64,000 nucleotides of DNA from Bacillota bacterium (GTDB lineage: Bacteria; Bacillota; Sulfobacillia; JAJZYS01; JAJYTV01), in contig JAJZAT010000011.1 of the NCBI GenBank assembly GCA_021799275.1, forward strand, positions 1-64,000, read 5' to 3'. Of the stretch, positions 8,567 to 19,327 are shown piece after piece. A model generated the notes under the pieces. It did not search any database, was not told the origin of the DNA, and saw only the letters and a program-made list of their open reading frames with translations. The position numbers and the translations under genes are program-made. Each line of letters opens with the position of its first letter. The first letter of the stretch is position 1.

Positions 8567-9775
8567 TCAGTGCGCGTGCAGGGCCTCCTTCGGTCTGGCT
8601 TCGAGGCCTTGCGGGTAGAAACGGCGCAGGCGGTCGGCCGCCTCTTCGACGGCGTCGTCCGGGGCCGTCAGGGAGATGCGGACGTACGCCTGTCCCTGCT
8701 GGCCGAATGCGCTCCCCGGTGTGACCGCGATGCCCGGGCCACGCAGGAGCTCCTGCGCAAAGCGTTCGCCCGAAAGGTCTCGAGGTGCCCTCAGCCAGAG
8801 GTAGACCGTAGCCTGCGGGTGGGTGACGTGGGCTCCGAGTTCCTGCAGCGTGTCGTAGAGGATCTCCTGCCGATGCCGGTAGCCCTCGAGGCGTTCCTCG
8901 ATGGCCATGTCCTCGTGCGGATCGAGCGCCGCTCGTCCGGCCGCCTGGATCGGCAGGAACGTCCCGGCCATCACGTTCTCGTGCACCTTGCGCAGCGGCG
9001 CCAGAAGATCGGGATTGCCGACCGCGACGCCTAGGCGGTAGCCCTGCATGTCGTAGGACTTCGAGAAGGTGAAGAACTCGATCGTCAGGGCGTCGGCGCC
9101 CGCGATCGGCCTGAGGGCCCGGGCGGGCTTCGGTCCCTGCAGGACGATCTGGGCATAGGCGAGGTCGTAGGCGATGAGGAGATCCTGCCGGCGGGCAAAC
9201 TCGACCGTGTCCTCGAGAAAGGGGAGGGGGGCCACCGCGCCGGTGGGGTTGTGCGGGTAGTTGAGGAACATCAGTTTTGCGCGCTGCAGCCGCTCCTGGT
9301 CCAGGTCCTGATAGCTCGGCAGGTAGCCGAGCTCCGCCCTGAGCGGCATTGCGACTGGCTGCGCGCCTGCGAGCGCGATGCTCGCGCGGTAGGTCGGGTA
9401 GCCGGGATCGGGCAGGAGGCCTACGTCGGTCGTGTCGAGGTAGGCCAGCGGCAAGAGGGCAATGCCCGTCTTGGAGCCTTCGAGGATGAGCACATGTTCA
9501 GGTGTGCATGGCGCCGAGTAGTGTCGTTCGTACCATTCGGCGAAGGCGCGACGCAGCGCCATATCGCCGTCGTAAGGCGGATAGTGGTTGGATCCCGGGT
9601 TCTCGGCGGCCTTCACGAGCGCGTGCACGACCATGGCAGACGGGTCCCAGTTGGGATCGCTCTGGGAAAGATCGCAGATGGTCCGCCCCGACCGCTCCTC
9701 GCGCGCGATCGCCTCGTCCAGTTCTCCGAAGATGTACCGTTGCACCGTCCCGATCCGATTGGCCGCCTTTGGCAT
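8567..9775 (-). CDS. Class I/II pyridoxal-phosphate aminotransferase
   Basis: The 402-residue product is a fold-type I aminotransferase. Visible are the cofactor-stacking region (LEGSKTGIALL), the NPHNPTG motif, the Asp-x-Ala-Tyr that contacts the pyridine ring (IAYDLAYAQ), the Schiff-base lysine in FFTFSKSYDMQGYRLG, and the C-terminal substrate Arg in YVRISLTAP. It resembles LL-diaminopimelate and alanine/aspartate aminotransferases, but the substrate cannot be fixed. The start at 9775 has GGAGGAGGT seven bases upstream. It converges with the ABC exporter (3 bases between stops) and diverges from uvrA. Confidence 0.88.
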   Translation of the reverse strand: MPKAANRIGTVQRYIFGELDEAIAREERSGRTICDLSQSDPNWDPSAMVVHALVKAAENPGSNHYPPYDGDMALRRAFAEWYERHYSAPCTPEHVLILEGSKTGIALLPLAYLDTTDVGLLPDPGYPTYRASIALAGAQPVAMPLRAELGYLPSYQDLDQERLQRAKLMFLNYPHNPTGAVAPLPFLEDTVEFARRQDLLIAYDLAYAQIVLQGPKPARALRPIAGADALTIEFFTFSKSYDMQGYRLGVAVGNPDLLAPLRKVHENVMAGTFLPIQAAGRAALDPHEDMAIEERLEGYRHRQEILYDTLQELGAHVTHPQATVYLWLRAPRDLSGERFAQELLRGPGIAVTPGSAFGQQGQAYVRISLTAPDDAVEEAADRLRRFYPQGLEARPKEALHAH

Positions 9776-9822
9776 TTCGGCACCTCCTCCCGGTAGCATT
9801 TCCGGGATTCTCCGTTTGAAAC

Positions 9823-9836
9823 AGAACAGATGTACG
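9823..9836 (+). promoter_or_regulatory. Candidate LexA (DinR) SOS box upstream of uvrA
   Basis: The 14-mer AGAACAGATGTACG fits the Bacillota LexA consensus CGAAC-RNRY-GTTCG in its core: GAAC, then AGAT obeying RNRY, then GTAC with one mismatch from GTTC. It lies immediately upstream of the uvrA -10 element, where repressor binding would block polymerase. uvrA is a classical SOS gene. Confidence 0.6.
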
Positions 9837-9845
9837 TAGGTTCTG

Positions 9846-9854
9846 TGCTATACT
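9846..9854 (+). promoter_or_regulatory. Extended -10 promoter element of uvrA
   Basis: TGC-TATACT (TGN at 9846-9848, -10 hexamer at 9849-9854) is an extended -10 element 34 bases before the uvrA start. No good -35 hexamer is found at 17 bases, consistent with an extended -10 promoter. The LexA-like box covers the -35 region. Confidence 0.55.
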
Positions 9855-9887
9855 TTAGCTCGAAGTGTTGCGCCAGGAGGAATCCGA

Positions 9888-12713
<2,826 letters not shown>

Positions 12714-12714
12714 G

Positions 12715-14535
12715 ATGTTCGAGGAGCTGCGCGACGCCTCCCGGGCGATGCCGGAGCGCCCTGGCGTCTATCTCTTCCGCGCCGCGGACGGCACGGTGCT
12801 CTATGTCGGCAAGGCGAAGAACCTCAGGGCGCGCACGCGCAGTTACTTCCAGTCCTCGCGCGGTCTCGCCGCGAAGACGATCCACCTCGTGCAGGACGCC
12901 GAGCGCCTCGAATTCATCGTCGCGCGCAGCGAGGTGGAGGCGCTTCTTCTCGAGCAGAACCTGATCAAGGAACACCGGCCCAAGTACAACATCCTCCTGA
13001 AGGATGACAAGCACTACCCGTACCTCAAGATCACGAACGAGGAGTGGCCTCGCCTGATCGTGGTGCGTCGGGTGCTTTCTGACGGAGGGCATTACTTTGG
13101 CCCGTTCCCGAGCTCGAGTCGCATGCGCGAGACCCTGCGCATCATGCGTCGAGCCTTCCCGATGCGGACATGCTCGGATCAGAAGCTGAAGACAGCCACC
13201 AGGCCCTGCCTCATGTATCACATCGGACTCTGTCCTGGCGTGTGCGCCGGGCTCATCACGCATGCGCAGTATGACGAGACGGTGCGCCAGGCGATCAATT
13301 TCCTGTCCGGCCATCCCGAGGAGCTGCTCGAGCGGTTGCGCGGCCAGATGGATGAGGCGGCGGATGCCCTGCGCTTCGAGGAGGCCGCACAGCTTCGCGA
13401 CCGCATCCGCGCCGTCGAGTACGTCACGAGCCCGGTGCAGCAGGTGGACTCGGGCAAGGTCCAGGACCGCGACGTCGTCGGCCTCGCCCGCGAGGGCGGC
13501 CAGGCCGTGGCGCAAGTCTTTCGGGTACGCGAGGGCAAGCTCGTGGGCCGCGAGCGGTACGTGCTGCGCGTGAACGATGAGGACAGCGACCAGGAGGTGG
13601 TCGCAGCCGCGCTGGCCTTGCATTACGCCCTCGAGCGGCCGCCCCGCGAGGTGCTGGTGCCCTCGGCGCCCGACGACTCGGACGTGGTGGCCGAATGGCT
13701 GCAGGAACGCAGAGGCGCCCAGGTGCAGCTTAAGGTGCCGCGCCGGGGTACGGGGCAGACGCAGTTGCAGCTTGCGTCGGAGAATGCCCGCGTGGCCCTG
13801 CAGGAGATCGTGCTCGCCGACCGCGAGGGGCGGCCGCGTCGCATGATGGAAACCTTGCAGGAGGCGCTTGCCCTCGAGACACTGCCGCGGCGCATCGAGG
13901 GCTTCGACATCTCAAACACACAGGGGCGCGAGAGCGTCGCGTCGATGGTGGTTTTCATCGACGGTGAGCCGGCCTATGGCGAGTATCGGCGCTTCCGCAT
14001 CAAGACCGTCGAAGGCCCGAACGACTTCGCTTCGCTCGCCGAGGCGGTGGGTCGGCGCTTTCGGCGGGGACAGCGTGAGCAAGGAGAGGGAGGCGGCAAG
14101 TTCGCCGACTTTCCCGATCTCCTCCTGATCGACGGCGGCAAGGGCCAGCTGAGTTCGGTGATGTCCGTGCTCCAGGAGCTCGGCCTCCAGGACCTGCCGA
14201 CCTGTTCGCTCGCGAAGCAGCAGGAGGAGATCTATCTGCCGAACGAGTCGGAGCCTCTGCAGCTCGGGGAAGGGCACCCGGGGCGTACGCTCCTGCAGCA
14301 GGTGCGGGACGAGTCGCACCGCTTCGCCTTGGGGCTGCACCGCTCGCGGCGTTCGCGCGCCCAGCTGCACTCCCGCCTCGACGACGTTCCGGGGATCGGC
14401 CCCAAGCGCCGGCGCGCCCTGATCGAGCGCTTCGGCTCGCTGCGGGGCGTTCAGGCGGCGACGGTGGAGGAGATCGCGGCCGTACGCGGGTTCACGTTGA
14501 GCCTCGCGAAGCGGCTCAAGGAGGAGATCGGCTAG
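12715..14535 (+). CDS. uvrC: Excinuclease ABC subunit UvrC
   Basis: UvrC makes both incisions in nucleotide excision repair. The 606-residue protein has the N-terminal GIY-YIG nuclease domain (PGVYLF...LYVGKAKNLR, residues 16-40), a UVR motif that binds UvrB (QMDEAADALRFEEAAQLRDR, about 203-222), an RNase H-like endonuclease domain (EGFDISNTQG with catalytic Asp; LLIDGGKGQL), and tandem helix-hairpin-helix DNA-binding motifs (VPGIGPKRRRALIERFGS). The ATG at 12715 follows the uvrA stop directly and has no separate Shine-Dalgarno, which suggests translational coupling. Confidence 0.97.
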   Translation: MFEELRDASRAMPERPGVYLFRAADGTVLYVGKAKNLRARTRSYFQSSRGLAAKTIHLVQDAERLEFIVARSEVEALLLEQNLIKEHRPKYNILLKDDKHYPYLKITNEEWPRLIVVRRVLSDGGHYFGPFPSSSRMRETLRIMRRAFPMRTCSDQKLKTATRPCLMYHIGLCPGVCAGLITHAQYDETVRQAINFLSGHPEELLERLRGQMDEAADALRFEEAAQLRDRIRAVEYVTSPVQQVDSGKVQDRDVVGLAREGGQAVAQVFRVREGKLVGRERYVLRVNDEDSDQEVVAAALALHYALERPPREVLVPSAPDDSDVVAEWLQERRGAQVQLKVPRRGTGQTQLQLASENARVALQEIVLADREGRPRRMMETLQEALALETLPRRIEGFDISNTQGRESVASMVVFIDGEPAYGEYRRFRIKTVEGPNDFASLAEAVGRRFRRGQREQGEGGGKFADFPDLLLIDGGKGQLSSVMSVLQELGLQDLPTCSLAKQQEEIYLPNESEPLQLGEGHPGRTLLQQVRDESHRFALGLHRSRRSRAQLHSRLDDVPGIGPKRRRALIERFGSLRGVQAATVEEIAAVRGFTLSLAKRLKEEIG

Positions 14536-14569
14536 CATCGGCCGCGTCTCGGAGACATAGGGAGGCAAA

Positions 14570-14598
14570 GGCCCCGCCGCGGCGCTCGCGGCGGGGCC
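14570..14598. terminator. Bidirectional terminator hairpin between uvrC and the GH18 gene
   Basis: GGCCCCGCCGC (14570-14580) pairs perfectly with GCGGCGGGGCC (14588-14598) around a 7-nt loop. It lies exactly between two convergent genes. The poly-T tail is weak on both strands, as is common in such GC-rich genomes. Confidence 0.7.
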
Positions 14599-14611
14599 CA
14601 CTAGCCTCGGA

Positions 14612-15853
14612 TCACCTGAAGAGGTCGGCCTGCACCGTCGGCCAGAACTGGCTGTCCTCGGCCCCGAGGTACCAGAGCGCGATGCCGCCGAGGTGGTCTT
14701 GGCGCACGAGGCGGAACTTCGGCGCCGCGCTGTAACTGTCCTCGAACCAGACGTCGTGCGACCCCGAGGTGTAGTACGGCTCTTCGGCCGTATTGCTCCA
14801 ACCGAGCTGCACGCCGCCGGCGTTGATCTGCGAGATGGCCTGGCTCGCGGTGACGGTGGGGATGCCCGGCTGCGACCAGTCGTAGCCATAGGCGGCGATG
14901 CCAAGCAGGATCTTCGAGGCGGGCATCTGCGTGCGGGCGTAGTTGACGACGTTCGTCACCCAGGGCAGGGCCGCGATCGGCCCGGCACCGCCCGGAGGGC
15001 AGTGCTCATCGTAGGTCATCAGCACGACGTAGTCCGAGACGCGGCCGAGGGCGGCATAGTCGTAGGCGTCGGACTGGTCGCCGACCGGCAGCTGGCTCGA
15101 AGTTCTCGGACCGACGGCTACGGTGGTCAGGATGCCTCGCGGCGCGAGCTGGGCGTGGACCACGGAGACGAAGTCCACGAGGCCCTGCGCGTCGGTGCCG
15201 TCGATGCTCTCGAAGTCGATGTTGACGCCGTCCAGATGGTTCTCAAGGACGGTGTTCACGAGGTTGCGCACGGCGGTTTGGCGCAAACCCGGATTCACGA
15301 GGATGCGGTCCTGGGCCATGTTCGTGACGAGCACGAACACCTTGCGCCCCAGGCTGTGTGCCTGGTCGACGATGCTGGCGAGATTGCCCCCGCTACGGTG
15401 CTGCACGCTGCCGTCCGCGTGGATGCCGAACCAGAGTGGTGCGATGGCGCTGATATCGGCATAGTGCGCCGACAGGCTCTCGGCCGACCCGCTCCCAGGC
15501 AGGTAGTAGCCGAGGACGAACGGCCGGGCCGCGTCAGCGGCGGCTACCGGCGCGGCGCTGGCCACGACGGGCGCCGACAGGATGGTGGACGCTCGATGGG
15601 CCGTCTTGGTGCGCGGCTGCGGCACGGAAGCGGTCGGACGCCTGAGAGCCGCCACGTGCGGGTGAGCCGCCCTGGGCTCAATGGCAGGCCCAGGGACCGC
15701 TGCGGCCGCTGACGATTTCGGCGCCGTGGCAACACGCGCCGTGGCAACGCGCGCCGTGGGGTGGGCGGAACTCAGGGCGGCCGCCGCCACCAGCGTCAGC
15801 GCCGAGGAGATCGCAACGGTCAAGGCGGTGCGCAGATGGACTCCTCCTTGCAA
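14612..15853 (-). CDS. Secreted glycoside hydrolase family 18 protein (SleL/YaaH-like catalytic domain)
   Basis: The product (up to 413 residues) has an N-terminal signal peptide or anchor (ALTVAISSALTLVAAAALSSA), a low-complexity linker rich in Ala, Thr and Arg with the tandem ARVAT unit, and a GH18 barrel from FVLGYYLPG onwards. The catalytic DxxDxDxE-type motif is LDGVNIDFESI with Glu as acid, followed by LMTYDEH. GH18 proteins of this type in Bacillota act on peptidoglycan or spore cortex; LysM repeats are absent here. The start is unclear: TTG at 15853 lacks a good ribosome binding site, while GGAGGA at 15847-15842 is well placed for a CTG at 15835, which would give LRTALTVAI at the N-terminus. 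Confidence 0.85.
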   Translation of the reverse strand: MQGGVHLRTALTVAISSALTLVAAAALSSAHPTARVATARVATAPKSSAAAAVPGPAIEPRAAHPHVAALRRPTASVPQPRTKTAHRASTILSAPVVASAAPVAAADAARPFVLGYYLPGSGSAESLSAHYADISAIAPLWFGIHADGSVQHRSGGNLASIVDQAHSLGRKVFVLVTNMAQDRILVNPGLRQTAVRNLVNTVLENHLDGVNIDFESIDGTDAQGLVDFVSVVHAQLAPRGILTTVAVGPRTSSQLPVGDQSDAYDYAALGRVSDYVVLMTYDEHCPPGGAGPIAALPWVTNVVNYARTQMPASKILLGIAAYGYDWSQPGIPTVTASQAISQINAGGVQLGWSNTAEEPYYTSGSHDVWFEDSYSAAPKFRLVRQDHLGGIALWYLGAEDSQFWPTVQADLFR

Positions 15854-15887
15854 CCGACAACCTGCAACGTTCTATTAGTTGACGTAA

Positions 15888-15902
15888 GACATTTTTTATG
15901 TC
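15888..15902. repeat. Inverted repeat GACAT-(T)5-ATGTC, possible operator of the GH18 gene
   Basis: The 5-bp arms are perfect and separated by five T. It is AT-rich within a GC-rich genome and is located in the promoter region of the secreted hydrolase. No transcription factor family can be assigned. Confidence 0.35.
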
Positions 15903-16157
15903 GAGTAACCCTTCGGGCCGTAAGAATGGACGAGCGTGGAGGAACTGGGTCGGGGTGCGTCGCGTGTGGTTGTCCGCCAGATTTGAGAGGGATGGGACCG
16001 GGTGCCTGTGAAACGCCCCAATCTGGCCGCATGCGCCGAATACTGTGACGAGCGCCTCGCGAGGACATGGCGGGCGACCTGTGCGCCAGGGACGTGCGGC
16101 CGCTTGGCGGCCGGAGACCCCAAGCGTCGAATCCCGCACGGGCACAACCGTCGCGAG

Positions 16158-16187
16158 TTGAGCGAACAAGCTCTCTCGGGGTACGAT
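16158..16187 (+). promoter_or_regulatory. Putative sigma-A promoter of the rapZ-yvcK-whiA supra-operon
   Basis: TTGAGC (16158-16163) and TACGAT (16182-16187) are 18 bases apart. It lies 60 bases upstream of the first gene of a run of genes that all overlap or nearly touch, down to 23122. Confidence 0.45.
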
Positions 16188-16247
16188 CGAGTTGCCTCGA
16201 ATCCTGTCAAGGAGGAGGCCGCGCGCGTTCGGCGGCCGACATGCAAC

Positions 16248-16583
16248 ATGCTTGCCAGGTGGCTGATCTCCGCCGTCAGCATCTACGTCGTCGCTCTGCT
16301 CGGCATCGGTGTGCAGGTGCGCAGCTTCTGGGCAGCGCTGCTTGCGGCGATCGTGCTCGGACTTGCCAACCTGCTGGTGCGGCCAGTTCTGCTGCTTCTG
16401 ACCCTGCCGATCAACCTGCTCACCCTGGGCCTCTTTACGCTGGTGGTGAACGGGATCGTCTTCCTGATCGCGGCCGCCTTCACGCCTGGCTTCCAGGTGC
16501 GTGGCTTCTGGCCGGCGATCCTCGGCGCCCTCCTGGTCGGCATCCTCAGCGCCCTGCTCGGCGCCATCTGGCGGGCGCTTTGA
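16248..16583 (+). CDS. Small membrane protein of the phage-holin-like (DUF360/YvlD) family
   Basis: The 111-residue product has four hydrophobic segments separated by short loops, with the family-typical LANLLVRPVLLLLTLPINLLTLGLF region in the middle and a GFQVRGFW loop before the last helix. Members of this family are common small membrane proteins of unknown role; the holin name is historical. I placed the start at ATG 16248 because the sequence upstream codes for non-hydrophobic, unconserved-looking residues. The following HAD gene overlaps its stop by four bases. Confidence 0.75.
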   Translation: MLARWLISAVSIYVVALLGIGVQVRSFWAALLAAIVLGLANLLVRPVLLLLTLPINLLTLGLFTLVVNGIVFLIAAAFTPGFQVRGFWPAILGALLVGILSALLGAIWRAL

Positions 16584-17368
16584 CAAGGCTTGTGGCGGTG
16601 GACCTGGACGGCACGCTGATCGCCCGCGACGGGCGCGGCGCGCGGGAAGCCAGGGAGCCCTTCGCCGAACTTCAACGCCAGGGTATCGAAGTGGCCATCG
16701 CCACCGGGCGCATGGTCCAGTCGGCCTTGCTCGTCTTCCAGGACGCGGCCGTGGAGCGAGGCTACATCATCGCCCTGAACGGTGCCGAAGTCTGGTCCTA
16801 CCCGCCGGGCGACGGTCCGATCTGGCAGCGGGGGATCGAGCCCGCCGCCGCTGGCCGAGCGGTCGAGATCTGCCTTTCGGCGGGCGCGGAGGTCCAAGGC
16901 TACGTGCATGGGGAACTTCGCATCCTCAGACGAACGGCACGGACGGAGGCCTACGCGCGGCGCACGCGCGTCGCTGCGCACCTGGTCGGTCAGGAGCAGA
17001 TGTCCGAGGGGCCGCAGAAGCTTCTCGCCCTGCTCGACCCGGCTGCGACCGGGCAGCTGATGGACAGGCTGCGCCAGGAACTCGTCGGGCGCATCGAGTG
17101 CTTCCGCTCCGAACCGGACTTCGTGGAAATCGTTCCGCCGGGTGTGGACAAGGGTGCGGCGCTGCGGGCCCTCGCAGAGCGCCTGCGGCTTTCGCTGACG
17201 GAGGTCGCGGCGGCGGGCGACGGCGAGAACGACATCGAGATGCTGCAGGTGGTCGGGCGCGCATTCGCGCCGCGCACGGCCGCCCAGGCGGTGCTGCAGC
17301 TTGGTCCGACCCTCCTGCCGCCGCCGCCGGAGCTCGCCGACGCTCTCGCCAAGGAGCTCGCGCGGTGA
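16580..17368 (+). CDS. HAD superfamily hydrolase, Cof type (sugar phosphatase-like)
   Basis: The 262-residue protein starts at a TTG that overlaps the previous stop. It has motif I VDLDGTL (residues 7-13, nucleophile Asp and acid Asp), motif II ATGRM, a C2-type cap domain, and motif III/IV GDGENDIEML near the C-terminus. Cof-type HAD proteins dephosphorylate sugar phosphates or small phosphorylated metabolites in the cytoplasm; the substrate is not predictable here. Confidence 0.88.
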   Translation: MTRLVAVDLDGTLIARDGRGAREAREPFAELQRQGIEVAIATGRMVQSALLVFQDAAVERGYIIALNGAEVWSYPPGDGPIWQRGIEPAAAGRAVEICLSAGAEVQGYVHGELRILRRTARTEAYARRTRVAAHLVGQEQMSEGPQKLLALLDPAATGQLMDRLRQELVGRIECFRSEPDFVEIVPPGVDKGAALRALAERLRLSLTEVAAAGDGENDIEMLQVVGRAFAPRTAAQAVLQLGPTLLPPPPELADALAKELAR

Positions 17369-18444
17369 GCCTGCGCTTCGGGCGGCCCGAGGAGGCCGGA
17401 CTCGATCCTGAACGGCTCGACCAGGCACGCCTTGCCCTCGTGGCGGGCAGCGAGCGGGACGCCTTCCCTGGGGCGGTCGCGCTTGTCGCGCGGCGGTCGG
17501 TGATTGCGGTCGCCTGGGCCATCGGTTTGCGCCAGGTCGAGCCGGCCAAGGCGATGACCATGGACGCCGTGTTCGATCTCGCCTCGCTCACCAAGGCCAT
17601 GTGCACCGCGCCGGTCGTGCTGCGGCTGGCCGCCGAGGGCGTCCTTCCTCTTGAGACGCGCGTGGCCGCCCGTCTTCCTTGGACCGAAGGCAGCTTCGTC
17701 GGGGAGCGCTCGCTCCAGGACCTCCTGACGCATCAGGGCGGGCTGCCGCCGTCCGCCGACATCGGCTGGGCCCAGGCGGCGCCCGAGCGGCACCGCCAGC
17801 TGCTGCAGGCGATCGGCGAAGCACCGCGCGATGGCGTCGTCTACTCGGACCTCGGCTACTACCTGCTGGGCCTCGCGGCCGAGGCCGCCACGGGCGAGAG
17901 CCTCGACGGGCTGTTCCAGCGCATCGTGCGCGAACCCCTTGGACTCCACGGCACGCGCTTCTGGCCGGTTGGCGATGACGTGCTGCTGGTGCCGAGCGAA
18001 GAGCGGGAGGGCGTGACGCTGCGCGGCATCGTCCACGACGGCAAGGCCCGGCTGATGGGGACGCCGACGGGGCACGCGGGGCTCTTCGCCCCCGCCCTCG
18101 ACGTCGCCATCTACGCCCAGGCCCTGCTCGACGGCGGCCTCGGTCGCCTCGGCCGCATGCTGCCACAGTCATCGGTGGAACTGATGCTCACGCCACATAC
18201 CGCGACTGTCGATCCGCGCTCCCTGGGGCTATTCTATTGGGGAGGCCGGGACGACCCCGCGTGTCGGCTCGACCTGTGGGGGCATACCGGATTCACGGGG
18301 ACGTCGTTCGCCCTGAGCCCCAAGGAGGAACTCCTGATGGTGCTGCTCACGAACCGCGTCCACCCCGTCAGGCGGCCGGAAACTGAACTCAGGCAGGCTC
18401 GCCAGCGCTTCCACGAGGCCGTGCTCGCAAGTCTTTGCGACTGA
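17365..18444 (+). CDS. Serine hydrolase of the beta-lactamase class C / EstB family
   Basis: The 359-residue protein has the SxxK motif SLTK with nucleophilic Ser (DLASLTKAM, about residue 74), a YSD motif in place of YxN (VVYSDLGYYLLG), and HTG in place of KTG (GHTGFTGTSF). These features are typical of esterases and peptidases of this fold. There is no signal peptide, so it is probably cytoplasmic. Its GTG start overlaps the stop of the HAD gene by four bases, and rapZ follows 16 bases after its stop. Confidence 0.85.
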   Translation: MSLRFGRPEEAGLDPERLDQARLALVAGSERDAFPGAVALVARRSVIAVAWAIGLRQVEPAKAMTMDAVFDLASLTKAMCTAPVVLRLAAEGVLPLETRVAARLPWTEGSFVGERSLQDLLTHQGGLPPSADIGWAQAAPERHRQLLQAIGEAPRDGVVYSDLGYYLLGLAAEAATGESLDGLFQRIVREPLGLHGTRFWPVGDDVLLVPSEEREGVTLRGIVHDGKARLMGTPTGHAGLFAPALDVAIYAQALLDGGLGRLGRMLPQSSVELMLTPHTATVDPRSLGLFYWGGRDDPACRLDLWGHTGFTGTSFALSPKEELLMVLLTNRVHPVRRPETELRQARQRFHEAVLASLCD

Positions 18445-18460
18445 GGCCGGGAGGAACGTC

Positions 18461-19327
18461 ATGGACTTCGTCGTCGTCACGGGACTTTCTGGAGCCGGCA
18501 AGAGCCAGGCCATGCACGCGCTCGAAGACATGGGCTACTTCTGCGTCGAGAATCTGCCCCCCGATCTCGTGGGCAAGTTTCTCGAACTGCTTGACGCGCA
18601 ACAGCGTATCGACAAGGTGGCCGTGGCCATCGACACGCGCGGCCAGGCCTTCTTCGATCGCGTGCTCGGCGCCCTGACGGCCCTGGCCGAGCGAGGCATC
18701 CGCTACCGTATCCTCTTCCTCGAGGCCCGGGAAGAAGTGCTCCTGCACCGCTACAAGGAGACGCGCCGGCGCCACCCCTTGGCCGCCGAGGGCCGCGTGC
18801 TCGAGGCCATCCGGCTCGAGCGGCACCAACTCGAGGAGGTGCGGGGCTGGGCGCACATCGTCGTGGACACCTCGGACCTCACGCCGCGGCAACTGCGGGC
18901 CGAACTGGGCCGCATCTTCACAGAAGCGGACGGTGGGGACTCTCTCCTCGTCCAACTCGTCTCGTTCGGCTTCAAGCACGGCCTGCCCCTCGACGCCGAC
19001 CTCGTATTCGATGTCCGCTTCCTGCCGAACCCGAACTATGTCCAGGAACTGCGCCACCGCACGGGTCTCGACGAGGAGGTGCGGGAGTATGTCCTCCACT
19101 GGCCCATCGCGCAGGAGCTTCTCATGCGCCTCGCCGGACTCATCGACTTCTTGCTGCCGCAGTACAGCCAGGAAGGCAAGTCGCAGGTGGTGGTGGCGAT
19201 CGGCTGCACCGGCGGGCAGCATCGCAGCGTCGTGATCGTGGAGGAACTCGCCCAGGCCCTGCGTCGATCGGAGCGCCGCATCAGCGTGGAACATCGGGAT
19301 CGCGCACGCGTGGCGGGTGCCCCGTGA
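18461..19327 (+). CDS. rapZ: RapZ-family nucleotide-binding adaptor protein (YvcJ)
   Basis: The 288-residue protein has Walker A GLSGAGKSQ at residues 8-16, the FCVENLPPDL region, the REL/RRRHPL segment, and the C-terminal domain with SFGFKHGLP, DVRFLPNP and GCTGGQHRSV, diagnostic of RapZ/YvcJ. In Bacillota the trio yvcJ-yvcK-whiA is conserved. E. coli RapZ controls GlmS synthesis through a small RNA; in Bacillota the protein hydrolyses nucleotides and affects competence and envelope homeostasis. A clear GGGAGG precedes the ATG, and yvcK begins inside its stop. Confidence 0.96.
   Translation: MDFVVVTGLSGAGKSQAMHALEDMGYFCVENLPPDLVGKFLELLDAQQRIDKVAVAIDTRGQAFFDRVLGALTALAERGIRYRILFLEAREEVLLHRYKETRRRHPLAAEGRVLEAIRLERHQLEEVRGWAHIVVDTSDLTPRQLRAELGRIFTEADGGDSLLVQLVSFGFKHGLPLDADLVFDVRFLPNPNYVQELRHRTGLDEEVREYVLHWPIAQELLMRLAGLIDFLLPQYSQEGKSQVVVAIGCTGGQHRSVVIVEELAQALRRSERRISVEHRDRARVAGAP

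Larger units (their letters stand above)
15854..16247. other. Intergenic region with a palindrome and a plus-strand promoter
   Basis: This divergent spacer holds a perfect inverted repeat GACAT-TTTTT-ATGTC (15888-15902), about 35 bases upstream of the GH18 start, and the promoter at 16158-16187. The rest shows no gene I can support. A strong Shine-Dalgarno-like AAGGAGGAGG at 16209-16218 has no in-frame standard start at the right distance; the next ATG of the following gene is 30 bases away. Confidence 0.45.
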
